A DNA stretch of 64,000 bases. Source: Acidovorax radicis (GTDB lineage Bacteria; Pseudomonadota; Gammaproteobacteria; Burkholderiales; Burkholderiaceae_C). The stretch is from contig NZ_CP075184.1 in assembly GCF_020510705.1 (NCBI RefSeq), positions 1,426,001 through 1,490,000 on the forward strand, written 5' to 3'. A program made the position numbers and the translations under genes. Within the stretch, counting starts at the first letter, position 1; each line of letters opens with the position of its first letter. Of the stretch, positions 35,196 through 46,141 are shown piece after piece. The notes under the pieces were generated by a model, which made no database searches, was not told the DNA's origin, and saw only the letters and a list, made by a program, of their open reading frames with translations.

Positions 35196-35925
35196 TCAGC
35201 CCGCGAGTTTCTCCCGCACTGCGGCTACCTGGCGCCGCGACACCATGAGCAGTTCGGCCAGCCCCTGCAGGCGCACGGCCCAGCCTTCACCTTCTTCGGG
35301 ATCGTAGTGCTTCTCCAATGCACGCACGGCGCGGCGCGCCACCAGCGCATTGCGGTGGATGCGCAGGAAGCGCGGTGTGTAGCGGGTTTCGAGATCGCTC
35401 AGCGCGCCGTCCATGACGTAGCTGCGGGTGGCGGTGCGTATCGTGAGGTACTTCAGTTCTGCCTTGAAGTACAGCACCTCGGCCAGGGGCAGGCGCTCGG
35501 TTCTGCCGCGGTCCTGAATGACCAGGCTTTCGCTGTCGGTTGTGGCAGGGGCGGTGAGGGCGGGTACCTGGCGACCGTTGCACTGCACCTTGGTCAGTGC
35601 TTGCTGCAGCCGCTCGCGCCGCACGGGCTTGGTGAGGTAATCCACGGCGTCGAGCTCGAAGGCACTCACCGCATGGTCGGCGTGGGCGGTGACGAACACG
35701 ACGGCGGGGGGCTGAGGCAGGGTGTGCATAGCATGGGCCCACGACAACAGGCCGTCCTGGCCGGGCATGTGGATGTCGAGCAACACCAGGTCGATGGTGC
35801 GGCCCCCGTGGCTCCGAGCAATGCCAGGGCCTCGCCTGCATTGGAGACTTTGGTGACCGTGCTGCGCACGGTGTTGTGGCAATCGGCCAGCAGGGTGCGC
35901 AGGCGGCTGCGGGCTGCAGTCGAGC
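35196..35925 (-). pseudogene. LytTR response regulator, 5'-truncated and frameshifted
   Basis: Closely related to the intact regulator at 41515-42264 over nearly its whole length (VLLDIHMPGQDGL, TKPVRRERLQQAL, FLRIHRNALVARRAVRALEK). The first 12 or so codons are missing: homology begins at ARSRLRTLL next to a ZIP-gene fragment. A one-base deletion in a G run (C run at 35803-35807 on the plus strand) then shifts the frame between LLGATG and TIDLVLLD. The LytTR DNA-binding domain itself is intact, but without a start and a whole receiver it should be non-functional. No kinase gene is next to it. Confidence 0.88.
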
Positions 35926-36123
35926 CTGGTGGGGCAGCTGCAAGACTTATTACCGTACTTCCTGGCGGTGGCATCGAGCAGCTTTGTGTACGTGGCGCTG
36001 GCCGACTTGATCCCCCAGCTGCAAAAGCGCCTCACGGCGCGCGAAACCATTGCGCAGATTGCCTGGCTGATTGCGGGCATGGTGGTGGTCACGCTGGTGA
36101 GCGGGGCGGCACACAGCCACTGA
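35926..36123 (+). pseudogene. ZIP transporter 3'-end copy
   Basis: This repeats the last 192 bp or so of the ZIP gene (28722-28919) with only about six differences, beginning at CTGGTGGGGCAGCTGCAAG and ending GAAHSH instead of GAAHAH. The first 230 codons are missing. The fragment is fused head to head with the truncated LytTR pseudogene, so both genes lost their 5' ends at one junction. Confidence 0.9.
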
Positions 36124-36166
36124 GGCTGTTGAATGGGTTGGGCAGGCACCAGCGCAGGCACCCAGC

Positions 36167-37108
36167 TCAAGCTTTACGCAGAGCCTGGGTGAGGAACTCC
36201 AGGCAGTTTTGCACCAGGGGTGGTCTCGCGTCCTTGGCGGCATGCACCATGAGTGCCACCTTGCGTGAGATCACCGGGGCCTGCAGCGGGCGCACCTTCA
36301 CGGTGCCGTCGTGCAGGCTATGGGTGTACAGCCGCGAGATCACGCCCACCGCCAGCCCGCAACGCACCAGGCTGTAGAGCGATTCGCTGTACAGCAGCTG
36401 GTCGGCATGCGCCAGATCGGCCCCGTGCTGGCGCAAGGTGGCCATGGCCAGCTCGTAGGTGCTGCCGCGCGCAAACAGTGCCAGCCGTTCGCCGGCCAGG
36501 TCTTGCCAGGTCAGGCGTGCGCGGCGTGCCAGCGGGTGGTCCACGGGCAGCACCGCAACCAAATCGTCTTGCGCCATGGCGATGGCTTCGATCTGCGGCG
36601 GCAAGTCCAGTGCAACACCCAGCGCCAGGTCCACTTCACCGCGCTGTAGCGAGGCCAGCAGGTCGTCGTTGAGCGGGTCGTAAAGGCGCAGGTCCACATC
36701 GGGGTGCTGCGCCAGCCACTGCCGCAGGGGCTCGGCCAGCAGGTGCATGGCCGAGGGCAGGGCGGCCACGCGCAGGGTGCGCTTGCCATCGTGGAGCGTG
36801 CGAAACAGCCCATCCACCCCTTGCTCAAAGCCATTGATGAGCCGCTCGACCTGCGGCAACAGCTGGGCGCCCTGAGGGGTGAGGCGTACATGGTGCGTGC
36901 TGCGCTCCAGCACTGGAGTGCCCAGCACGGCCTCCAGCTCGCGGATGGAGGCCGACAGCGCGGGCTGCGTGAGCGACAGCGCCTCGGCCGCCTGCCGAAA
37001 GCTCATGGCCCGGGCCACCGCCTGAAAGCTGCGTAACTGGCGCAGCGTAGGGGAACGTTGTGCGGGTGCGGGCTCTGCGGCGAGGAGTGTTGCGGGGGGC
37101 TTGCTCAT
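36167..37108 (-). CDS. LysR-family transcriptional regulator
   Basis: A 313-residue regulator with winged helix-turn-helix LRSFQAVARAMSFRQAAEAL followed by SLTQPALSASIRELE, and a standard substrate-binding domain ending VQNCLEFLTQAL. It is divergent from the adenosine deaminase/Bug operon with 69 bp between the starts, an A+T-rich spacer containing ATAAATTAG and CAAATTAAATC that could hold LysR sites. It probably controls that operon. Confidence 0.92.
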   Translation of the reverse strand: MSKPPATLLAAEPAPAQRSPTLRQLRSFQAVARAMSFRQAAEALSLTQPALSASIRELEAVLGTPVLERSTHHVRLTPQGAQLLPQVERLINGFEQGVDGLFRTLHDGKRTLRVAALPSAMHLLAEPLRQWLAQHPDVDLRLYDPLNDDLLASLQRGEVDLALGVALDLPPQIEAIAMAQDDLVAVLPVDHPLARRARLTWQDLAGERLALFARGSTYELAMATLRQHGADLAHADQLLYSESLYSLVRCGLAVGVISRLYTHSLHDGTVKVRPLQAPVISRKVALMVHAAKDARPPLVQNCLEFLTQALRKA

Positions 37109-37177
37109 AAATTAGTTTTATTGCGCCATCAAATTAAATCACTTCCGTTATCACCCCGCGCTGCATAGCATGCGGTC

Positions 37178-38269
37178 ATGCCCACTTTCGTAGCGCCCGC
37201 AGACCCGCTATACACCTTTCTCCACGCCTTGCCCAAGGTGGAGTTGCACTGCCATTTGCTCGGCACCGTGCGGCGCGATACGTTCACCCACCTGGTGCGC
37301 CGGGCGGGCGCCGCCATCAGCGATGCCGAGATCGAGGCCTTCTACACCCGGGGCGAAAAGCCTGTGGGTGTGCTGCGGGTGCTGCGCGCGCTGGACGCCG
37401 AACTCATCCGCAGCCCCGACGACCTGCACCGCCTGACCTACGAATACCTGCAGGATGCCGCTGCGCACCATGTGCGCTATGCCGAGTTCTTCTGGAACCC
37501 CACGGGCACCGCCCTGCAATCAGGCCTGGCCTACCCGCAGGCGCTGGGCGGCATCGTGCGCGCCATTGCCGATGCCGAGGCCGACTTCGGCATCACCGGC
37601 CGCTTGATTGCAGCGATTGACCGCGAGGCCCCGCCCGCAGCCGCCACCGAAATGGTCGAATGGGTGCTGGCCCATCGGCGCGACGAGGTGATTGGCATTG
37701 GCATTGATTACCGCGAGGTGGACCACCCGCCCGAGTGGTTTGCCCCGGCCTATGCGCTGGCGCGCCGTGGGGGGCTCAAGACCACGGCCCATGCGGGCGA
37801 GTTCGGCATGCCCTGGAACAACGTGCGCACGGCCATTGACGTGCTGCAGGTGGACCGCATCGACCACGGCTACACGGTGCTCGACAACCCGGCGCTGGTG
37901 CGCGAATGCGCCGACCGGGGCGTCGTCTTCACCGTGGTGCCCACCAATTCGTACTACCTGCGCACCCTTGCCCCCGAGCGCTGGGCGCTGGACCACCCCA
38001 TTCGCCACATGCCTTCGGCGGGCCTGCGCATCCACCCCAACACCGATGACCCCACGCTGCACCACGTGAACCCCACACAGGCCTGGGCCATGATGGTGCG
38101 CGACTTTGGTTTTGGGGCGGCCGACCTGCGCAGCTTTCTGCTCAACGGCCTGGGTGCCGCCTGGATCGACGATGGCACGCGCCGTGCGTGGCAAACGCAA
38201 TGGCTGGCGGCGTTTGACCGGCAGCTGCATCTCACCCCGGCCTCTGCCTTTTTGGCCGCGCCCCTCTGA
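37178..38269 (+). CDS. Adenosine deaminase family amidohydrolase
   Basis: A 363-residue metal hydrolase. The metal ligands appear as HCH (H24, H26), HAGEFG and NTDDP. The DHGYT stretch carries the conserved base. The family converts adenosine or adenine to inosine or hypoxanthine, though related members act on other aminopurines or modified nucleosides. It is followed within 13 bp by a Bug-type binding protein and faces a LysR gene, so it may belong to a catabolic pathway for a purine-like compound rather than general salvage. Confidence 0.88.
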   Translation: MPTFVAPADPLYTFLHALPKVELHCHLLGTVRRDTFTHLVRRAGAAISDAEIEAFYTRGEKPVGVLRVLRALDAELIRSPDDLHRLTYEYLQDAAAHHVRYAEFFWNPTGTALQSGLAYPQALGGIVRAIADAEADFGITGRLIAAIDREAPPAAATEMVEWVLAHRRDEVIGIGIDYREVDHPPEWFAPAYALARRGGLKTTAHAGEFGMPWNNVRTAIDVLQVDRIDHGYTVLDNPALVRECADRGVVFTVVPTNSYYLRTLAPERWALDHPIRHMPSAGLRIHPNTDDPTLHHVNPTQAWAMMVRDFGFGAADLRSFLLNGLGAAWIDDGTRRAWQTQWLAAFDRQLHLTPASAFLAAPL

Positions 38270-38282
38270 AGGAATTTTTCTG

Positions 38283-39326
38283 ATGTTTTCCCCTTTGTTG
38301 TCCTCTTCGGCACCCTCTTCGTCGCATTCATCTGTGCCATCCCGCACCCGGCGCCTGGCTGTGCACCTCGCCGCGGCCTTGCTGGCCAGCGGCTGCGGCG
38401 TGGCCGCGCAGGCGCAGCCCGCCTGGCCTGCCGCCAAGCCCATCACGCTCATCGTGCCGTTCAGCGCCGGGGGCAGTGTGGATGTGACGGCGCGCCTGAT
38501 CGCCCAAAAGCTCGGCGAACGCCTCAAGCAAAGCGTGGTGATTGACAACGTGGCAGGCGCTGGGGGCGTCATTGGCATGGAAAAGGCCGTCAAGGCCGCG
38601 CCGGACGGCTACACCTTCGTCTTGGGGGCCGACAGCCCCGCCGCCATTGCGCGGCTGGTGAACCCGGTGGCGGTGCGCTACGACACGCTCAAGGACCTGG
38701 CCCCGGTGGGCCTGGTGACGAAGGCGCCCATGGTGATCGTGGCCCGCCCGGGCCTGCCCGCCAACAACCTGGCCGACGTGATCCGCCTGGCGCGCGAAAA
38801 GCCTGGGCAGCTCAGCTACGCCACGTCGGGTGTGGGCACGGTGCTGCACCTGGCCATGGAGCGCGTCAAGGACCAGAGCAAGACCTTCATGGTGCATGTG
38901 CCGTACCGGGGCGGCGCACAGATCGTGACCGATGTGATCGGCAACCAGGTGGACCTGGCCGTGCTCATCAGCGTGACGGCGGCGCCGCACATCCACAGCA
39001 AGAAGCTCAAGGCCATCGCGCTGACGGACGGCCAGCGCCTGCCGTCGTTGCCCGACGTGCCGACCGTGGCCGAGACCGCAGGCTTCAAAGGGTTTGACAT
39101 GGTTTCGTGGACCGGCCTGTTTGCCCCCGCGCAGACGCCCCCCGCCGTGGTGGAACGCCTGAACCGCGAGCTGGGCGAAGTGCTGCGCATGGACGATGTG
39201 CGCGCCAAGCTGGCCGACGGCGGCGCCGTGGCGGGCAAGGGCAGTGCGGCGGAGTTTGCGCGGTTTGTGCAGTCCGAAAGCGCCCGGTATGCCGTGATCG
39301 TGAAGGCGGCGAATATCAAGGAATAA
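38283..39326 (+). CDS. Bug/TctC-family periplasmic solute-binding protein
   Basis: A 347-residue exported protein. After the signal (RRLAVHLAAALLASGCGVAA, AQAQP cleavage) comes PITLIVPFSAGGSVDVTARL, the carboxylate-binding loop of Bug proteins, then GAGGVIGMEKAVKAAPDGYT and VPYRGGAQIVTDVIGNQVDL. AAGGAA lies before the ATG at 38283. Bug proteins bind carboxylates or amides for tripartite transport or sensing; no TctAB genes are adjacent. It is cotranscribed with the deaminase. Confidence 0.92.
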   Translation: MFSPLLSSSAPSSSHSSVPSRTRRLAVHLAAALLASGCGVAAQAQPAWPAAKPITLIVPFSAGGSVDVTARLIAQKLGERLKQSVVIDNVAGAGGVIGMEKAVKAAPDGYTFVLGADSPAAIARLVNPVAVRYDTLKDLAPVGLVTKAPMVIVARPGLPANNLADVIRLAREKPGQLSYATSGVGTVLHLAMERVKDQSKTFMVHVPYRGGAQIVTDVIGNQVDLAVLISVTAAPHIHSKKLKAIALTDGQRLPSLPDVPTVAETAGFKGFDMVSWTGLFAPAQTPPAVVERLNRELGEVLRMDDVRAKLADGGAVAGKGSAAEFARFVQSESARYAVIVKAANIKE

Positions 39327-39464
39327 CCCGCCGACGGGGTGGTGCCTGCCGTGCAGCGCAGTGCCCACCTGACGCTTGATGCAGGTCAATGGGCTGGCGG
39401 GTGTGAGGGCCCTGGGTGTGATGTGCGCAAGACAAAAGGTGGGGGTCTGTGCCATGCTGATGGC

Positions 39465-41306
39465 ATGAACTCTGCTGCATCTGCCTCGCCCCGTTCCGCT
39501 GCGGTTCGTCTGGGCTTGCTCGCTCAGCCCACGCGTTTTCTGTTTTTTACCGGCAAGGGCGGGGTGGGCAAGACGTCGCTGTCCACGGCTGCGGCCATTG
39601 CCCTGGCGGATGCTGGTCGGCAGGTGCTGCTGGTCAGCACCGATGCAGCCTCCAACCTCGATGAAATGCTGGGCGTGCCGCTGTCCAACCAGCCAGTGGC
39701 CGTGCCCGGGGTGCCGGGGCTGCACATGCTCAACATCGACCCCGACACGGCCGCCGAGGCCTACCGCCAGCGCGTGCTGGCGCAGCTGGAGGCCACGGCC
39801 ACCAGCGACGAGCGTGCCACCGTGCGCGAGCAACTCTCGGGCGCCTGTACCACCGAGATCGCTGCATTCGACGAATTTGCCGCGCTGCTGGCCAGCGAGG
39901 GCAGCGACATCGGCCACGTGTTCAACCATGTGGTGTTCGACACCGCACCCACCGGCCACACGCTGCGCCTGCTGAGCCTGCCCAAGGCCTGGACCGGATT
40001 CCTGGCGGGCAACGACCGGGGTGCCTCGTGCCTGGGCCCGCACTCAGGGCTGAAGATGCAGGAGGCGCGCTTTAACGCCGCCCTGGCCGCGCTGAGCGAC
40101 CCGGCCCTGACCACGGTGGTGCTGGTCACCCGCCCCGACCCCCGCCCCATGCAGGAGGCCGCGCGCACCGCGCTGGAGCTGCGGGCCCTGGGCCTGGCCA
40201 ACCAGCGCCTGGCCATCAACGGCGTGTTCCATGCCAGCCAGCCGGGGCAGGACGCCGTGGCCGATGCCATTGAGGCACTGGGCCGTCAAGCCATGGACCA
40301 GATGCCAGACGCGCTGGCGCAACTTCCGCGCGACGAGGTGCCGCTGCGCGCCTTTGACACCGTGGGTTTGCCTGCGCTGCGTGCGTTGCTGGGGGGCGGT
40401 GATGTGCCGTTGAGCGCGCCCGCCGCCGCAGCGGGTGTGTCTTTGCAGGCGGAGCCCCTTGCAGCCCTGGCCGACGCGCTGGCCGCCAAGGGCCACGGCC
40501 TCATCATGGTGATGGGCAAGGGCGGTGTGGGCAAGACCACCATTGCCGCCGCGCTGGCCGTGGGCCTGGTGCAGCGTGGGCACAGCGTGCACCTCACCAC
40601 CACCGACCCGTCCGCCCATGTGCAAAGCCAGCTTGACGGCAGCCTGCCGGGGCTGAAAGTGGGGCGCATCGACCCGCAGGCTGAAACGCAGGCCTACATC
40701 GACAAGATCATGGCCACGCGCGGCAAGGCGCTGGACGACGCAGGTCGTGCCCTGCTTCTGGAAGACCTGCAATCGCCCTGCACCGAGGAGGTGGCCGTGT
40801 TCCACGCCTTCAGCCGCGTGGTGAACGAGGCCCGCAGCGCCTTTGTGGTGCTGGACACGGCGCCCACCGGCCACAGCCTGCTGCTGATGGACGCGACCGG
40901 CGCTTACCACCGGCAGATGACGCGGCAGTACGAAGGCAGCGCGGGCGGCAAGATGGCCAAACACATCATCACGCCGCTCATGCGCCTGCAGGATGCGGAC
41001 ATGACCCATGTAGTCATCGTCACGCTGCCCGAGGTCACCCCCGTGAGCCAGGCCGCCGCGCTGCAGGACGACCTGCGCCGCGCCCACATCGAGCCCTGGG
41101 CCTGGGTCATCAACAAAAGCGTGGCCGCCACGGGCACCAGCGACCCCCTGCTGCAGGCCCGCCTGGTGGGCGAACAGCAGCAGGCCACACGCATTGCCAG
41201 CGGCCTGGCGCAGCGCACCTATGTGCTGCCCTGGCTGGCTACGCCGCCGGTGGGGGTGGATGCACTGGGGCGGCTGGCGGCAGCGCCCCCGGCGGTTATT
41301 GCATAG
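39465..41306 (+). CDS. arsA: ArsA-type arsenite-activated ATPase, two fused domains
   Basis: A 613-residue protein with two P-loops, FTGKGGVGKTSL in the first half and MGKGGVGKTTIAAALA in the second. It keeps all three cysteines that bind As(III)/Sb(III) in plasmid ArsA: C128 in GACTTEI, C189 in ASCLGP and C439 in SPCTEEV. DTAPTGHT signal blocks are present in both halves. So it should be a genuine arsenite pump ATPase, yet no arsB, arsD or arsR lies nearby. The ATG at 39465 fits; the frame upstream to 39339 is not coding. Confidence 0.92.
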   Translation: MNSAASASPRSAAVRLGLLAQPTRFLFFTGKGGVGKTSLSTAAAIALADAGRQVLLVSTDAASNLDEMLGVPLSNQPVAVPGVPGLHMLNIDPDTAAEAYRQRVLAQLEATATSDERATVREQLSGACTTEIAAFDEFAALLASEGSDIGHVFNHVVFDTAPTGHTLRLLSLPKAWTGFLAGNDRGASCLGPHSGLKMQEARFNAALAALSDPALTTVVLVTRPDPRPMQEAARTALELRALGLANQRLAINGVFHASQPGQDAVADAIEALGRQAMDQMPDALAQLPRDEVPLRAFDTVGLPALRALLGGGDVPLSAPAAAAGVSLQAEPLAALADALAAKGHGLIMVMGKGGVGKTTIAAALAVGLVQRGHSVHLTTTDPSAHVQSQLDGSLPGLKVGRIDPQAETQAYIDKIMATRGKALDDAGRALLLEDLQSPCTEEVAVFHAFSRVVNEARSAFVVLDTAPTGHSLLLMDATGAYHRQMTRQYEGSAGGKMAKHIITPLMRLQDADMTHVVIVTLPEVTPVSQAAALQDDLRRAHIEPWAWVINKSVAATGTSDPLLQARLVGEQQQATRIASGLAQRTYVLPWLATPPVGVDALGRLAAAPPAVIA

Positions 41307-41502
41307 TTTGCTATTTAATTAGTAGCTATTGGCGCTTTATGGATAAGCGCTACAGGCCAAAAAGACCTGATGAGGTACATGTCGCCCATGAGGACATCAG
41401 CCTGTGTACCACCAGCGGCGCTGGGGATTGCCTCCTCTCCCCGGCCCTCTCCACAAGGGGAGAGGGTGTGAGGGCCATCTGAGATCGGTACCTCATCAGG
41501 CA
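41307..41502. repeat. Composite palindromic repeat after arsA
   Basis: It starts three bases past the arsA stop with TAGTAGCTATTGGCGCTTT and GATAAGCGCTACAGGCC, then a second section: CCTGATGAGGTAC (about 41367) and GTACCTCATCAGG (about 41488) form a perfect 13-bp inverted repeat enclosing a further hairpin CCCTCTCC-ACAA-GGGGAGAGGG. A diverged copy of the whole arrangement lies at 48208-48347. Confidence 0.8.
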
Positions 41503-41514
41503 AAAAAACAAAAA

Positions 41515-42264
41515 TCAGCGCGCCAGTTCTTCCCGCACGGCCGCGACCTGTCGGCGGGATACGGTGAGCAGCTCGGTCGACCCTTGCAGGCGCACGGCCC
41601 AGCCTTCGCCTTCCTCGGGGTCGTAGTGTTTCTCGAGCGCACGCACGGCCCGGCGCGCCACCAGCGCGTTGCGGTGGATGCGCAAAAACCGCTGGGCGAA
41701 CTTCGCTTCGATCTCGCTGAGAGATCCGTCCAGGATGTAGCTGCGGGTGGCGGTGCGCACCGTCACGTATTTCTGTTCGGCCTTGAAATACAGCACCTCG
41801 GTCAGCGGCAACCGCTCGGTGCGCCCCCGGTCCTGGATCAGCAGGGTCTCGCCGTCGGGCACGCTGGAGGGGGGCGGTGGTGCAGCGCCGCGGCCGCTTC
41901 GCTGCACCTTGGCCAGCGCCTGCTGCAGGCGCTCGCGGCGCACGGGTTTGGTCAGGTAGTCCACGGCATCGAGCTCGAACGCGCTCACGGCGTGGTCGGC
42001 GTGGGCCGTCACAAACACCACGGCGGGGGGCTGGGGCAGCGCCTGCAGGGTATGGGCCAGGGCCAGGCCATCCTGCCCGGGCATGTGGATGTCGAGCAGC
42101 ACCACGTCAAACGCGCGCCCCCCAGTGGGGCCCAGCAGCGCCATCGTCTCGGCAGCGTTGGAGGCTTCGGCCAGGGTGAAGCGCTGGGTGTCTGCGCAGT
42201 CGTTCAGCAGGGTGCGCAGGCGGCTGCGCGCCAGGGCTTCGTCGTCAACGATGAGGATGTTCAT
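41515..42264 (-). CDS. LytTR-type response regulator (AlgR/LytR class)
   Basis: A 249-residue regulator. The receiver domain has acidic VDDEA, phospho-acceptor D58 in LLDIHMPGQDG and TKPVRRERL. The C-terminal LytTR DNA-binding domain has RTERLPLTEVLYFKAEQKYV and FLRIHRNALVARRAV. It overlaps the kinase stop by 20 bp in the same operon. A degraded paralogue lies at 35196. LytTR regulators often control adhesion, twitching or virulence in this class; the target is unknown. Confidence 0.93.
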   Translation of the reverse strand: MNILIVDDEALARSRLRTLLNDCADTQRFTLAEASNAAETMALLGPTGGRAFDVVLLDIHMPGQDGLALAHTLQALPQPPAVVFVTAHADHAVSAFELDAVDYLTKPVRRERLQQALAKVQRSGRGAAPPPPSSVPDGETLLIQDRGRTERLPLTEVLYFKAEQKYVTVRTATRSYILDGSLSEIEAKFAQRFLRIHRNALVARRAVRALEKHYDPEEGEGWAVRLQGSTELLTVSRRQVAAVREELAR

Positions 42265-43510
42265 GGTCTGCGGTCAAGGTGGGGGCTGCCGGTGATGGCG
42301 ATGGCATTGGGGGCGCTGTTGGCGGCATGGCGCCGCGGCGTGGGTTGCCCCTGCGGTCGCCGGCGTAGCGCCGGTCTGCGGGTGTGCGGCGGGGGCGGGG
42401 CTTGCGCTCGGTGTGGGGCAGGGTGATGCGCACCTGGTAAAGGCCGTCTTGCACACCGGCGGTGAACTCGCCCTGCACGTCGTGCAGCAAGGCCAGACGC
42501 GCGCGCACATTGGCCAGCGCGATGCCGTGGCCCCGGGTGCTGGGGCGGTCATCGCCGTTGCCTGCAGCGCCGGGTTTGACTTCTTTGGGCGGCAGGGTGT
42601 TGGTGATGCGCACCACCACGCGGCTGCCGCGCAACTCGGTCATCACCCGCAGCCGGCCGCCGCGCGGGCTGGGCTCCACACCGTGTTTGACCGCGTTCTC
42701 CACCAGCGGCTGCAGCAAGAGCGGGGGCAGGCGCGCGTTGTCGGTGCGCGGGTCCAGGTTCCACTGCACCTGCAGGCGTTTGCCAAAACGCACCTCTTCA
42801 ATGGCCAGGTAGCGGCGCGCCAGCGTGATCTCTTCGGCCAGCGTGACCGACTCGCCCTGTTCCACCAGCGCGTGGCGAAACAGGTCGGAGAGGTCTTCCA
42901 GCAGCGACTCGGCCTTGGCGGGCTCTTCGCGCACCAGCGCAATGGCGCTGTTGAGCGTGTTGAACAGAAAGTGCGGGCGAATGCGCGACTGCAGTTCGGT
43001 CAGACGGGCTGTGGTGGCCGCCGGGGTGCGGCCGCGCGCGCGCAGCACCAGTGCGGCTACCAGCATGGCCGCCAAGAGGGCGCCGGTGGCGGCGCTCGCC
43101 GCCCAGGGCGGCGATGCGGCCATGCCCACCAGGGCCAACATGCCGCAGGCATAGGCCCCGGCCATGGCCCCCAGCAGCACGCCCGCCACATATTGCTGCG
43201 CCATGCTCAGGCGCTGCAGCAGGGTTTTGAGGCTGCAGGCCGTGATCAGCCACACCAGTGTGGCTGGCAGCGCACCGCCCGTCAGCAGCGCCAGGCTGGC
43301 CAGCCACTGCACGGGGTTTTGTGCGCCAAACATGGCGCCAACGCCCATGACCAGCTCCACAAAAAGCACCGCACGCAGTACCACACCCACCTGGCAGGCA
43401 TCAAACACCAGCGCGCGCCGATGGGGTGATTGGGCACCCCGTCCAAAACCTCCTGGAAGGGTTGAATCGTGCGGCGGGGGCTGGGTCGATAAAATTTGGG
43501 TGTTTTGCAT
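42245..43510 (-). CDS. LytS/YehU-type sensor histidine kinase
   Basis: A 421-residue membrane kinase from the ATG at 43510. Four to six hydrophobic segments lie at 40-155, then the His_kinase block [16 protein letters not shown] with phospho-acceptor H180, and a HATPase with [17 protein letters not shown]. The C-terminus has a basic, proline-rich tail. It is the cognate partner of the adjacent LytTR regulator and is divergent from argH (51 bp between the starts). The input is unknown. Confidence 0.9.
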   Translation of the reverse strand: MQNTQILSTQPPPHDSTLPGGFGRGAQSPHRRALVFDACQVGVVLRAVLFVELVMGVGAMFGAQNPVQWLASLALLTGGALPATLVWLITACSLKTLLQRLSMAQQYVAGVLLGAMAGAYACGMLALVGMAASPPWAASAATGALLAAMLVAALVLRARGRTPAATTARLTELQSRIRPHFLFNTLNSAIALVREEPAKAESLLEDLSDLFRHALVEQGESVTLAEEITLARRYLAIEEVRFGKRLQVQWNLDPRTDNARLPPLLLQPLVENAVKHGVEPSPRGGRLRVMTELRGSRVVVRITNTLPPKEVKPGAAGNGDDRPSTRGHGIALANVRARLALLHDVQGEFTAGVQDGLYQVRITLPHTERKPRPRRTPADRRYAGDRRGNPRRGAMPPTAPPMPSPSPAAPTLTADHEHPHR

Positions 43511-43561
43511 TGCGGCATCCGGGCAGTCCGGGTGTCTGAACCTCCGGATTATTGCCCTCCT

Positions 43562-45049
<1,488 letters not shown>

Positions 45050-45151
45050 CCACACCGCCCGGTGCCATGGCTTTGTGATGCCGCCGCGCGTCACGAAGCC
45101 AGGCACGGATTCAGCGACCGTTTTTTGTTGCCTCATTTCTGGAGCTTTCCC

Positions 45152-46141
45152 ATGACAACTTCTCGCCGCAGCCTGCTATCCCGCCTTGTGCGCACCAGTG
45201 CGTTTCTGGGTGCCGCTCTGACCGTGGGGATGGCCTGTGCCCAGTCGCCCAAGCCGATCCGCCTGCTGGTGGGCTTCCCGCCAGGTGGTGGGTCGGATGC
45301 GATTGCCCGCACCTTGTCCGAGAAACTCAAGGACGAGCTGGGCCAGCCCGTGGTGGTCGAAAACCGCCCCGGCGCGGGCGGCCAGATTGCCGCGCAGGCG
45401 CTCAAGGCCTCGGCACCCGATGGCACCACGCTGTTCCTCACGCACGACCACACCATCTCGATCCTGCCCCAGGTGGTGAAAAACCCCGGTTTCGACCCGG
45501 TACATGACTTTGTGCCCGTGGCAGGGTTCGCCACGTTTGTGAACGCCTTTGCCGTATCGGCGGGCACCCCCGCCAAGTCGTTCCCTGACTACGTGAACTG
45601 GATCAAGACCGTTGGCAAGGGCAAGGGGGCCGTGGGCATTCCGGCCCCGGCATCCACGCCCGAGTTTCTGGTTCAGCTGATCGGCAAGAAGTACCAGGTG
45701 GACCTGGTGTCGGCCCCCTACCGTGGCAGTGCGCCGATGATTGCCGACATGCTGGGCAACCAGATCAATGCGGGCGTGGCCTCGGTGCAGGACTTCATCG
45801 AGAACCACAAGGCTGGCAAGCTGCATGTGGTGGGCGTGCTGGGCACCAAGCGCCAGGCCGCGCTGCCCGATGTGCCCACGTTCGACGAGATGGGGCTCAA
45901 GGGTTTTGAGGACCTGCCCTACTACGGCATCTACGCACCCGCAGGCACCCCCCAGAAGTTCATCGACGACTTCTCCCATGCCATGGCCAAGGTGGTCGCC
46001 ATGCCCGATGTGCGAGAGCACCTGACCGCCATGGGCCTCACCGTGGGCTACATGTCGCCCAAGCAATTGGCCACCCGCCAGACCGCCTACACCCAGGCGT
46101 GGACACGCATCATCAAATCCAGCGGGTTTGTGGCGCAGTGA
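45152..46141 (+). CDS. Bug/TctC-family periplasmic solute-binding protein
   Basis: A 329-residue exported protein. After the signal (MTTSRRSLLSRLVRTSA, AQS cleavage) come KPIRLLVGFPPGGGSDAIAR, ENRPGAGGQIAAQALKASA and VSAPYRGSAPMIADMLGNQI, the three Bug hallmarks. GGAG lies upstream of the ATG. It is a stand-alone gene after argH; no TctAB partner is visible. It is distinct in sequence from the Bug protein at 38283, so it likely has another ligand. Confidence 0.93.
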   Translation: MTTSRRSLLSRLVRTSAFLGAALTVGMACAQSPKPIRLLVGFPPGGGSDAIARTLSEKLKDELGQPVVVENRPGAGGQIAAQALKASAPDGTTLFLTHDHTISILPQVVKNPGFDPVHDFVPVAGFATFVNAFAVSAGTPAKSFPDYVNWIKTVGKGKGAVGIPAPASTPEFLVQLIGKKYQVDLVSAPYRGSAPMIADMLGNQINAGVASVQDFIENHKAGKLHVVGVLGTKRQAALPDVPTFDEMGLKGFEDLPYYGIYAPAGTPQKFIDDFSHAMAKVVAMPDVREHLTAMGLTVGYMSPKQLATRQTAYTQAWTRIIKSSGFVAQ

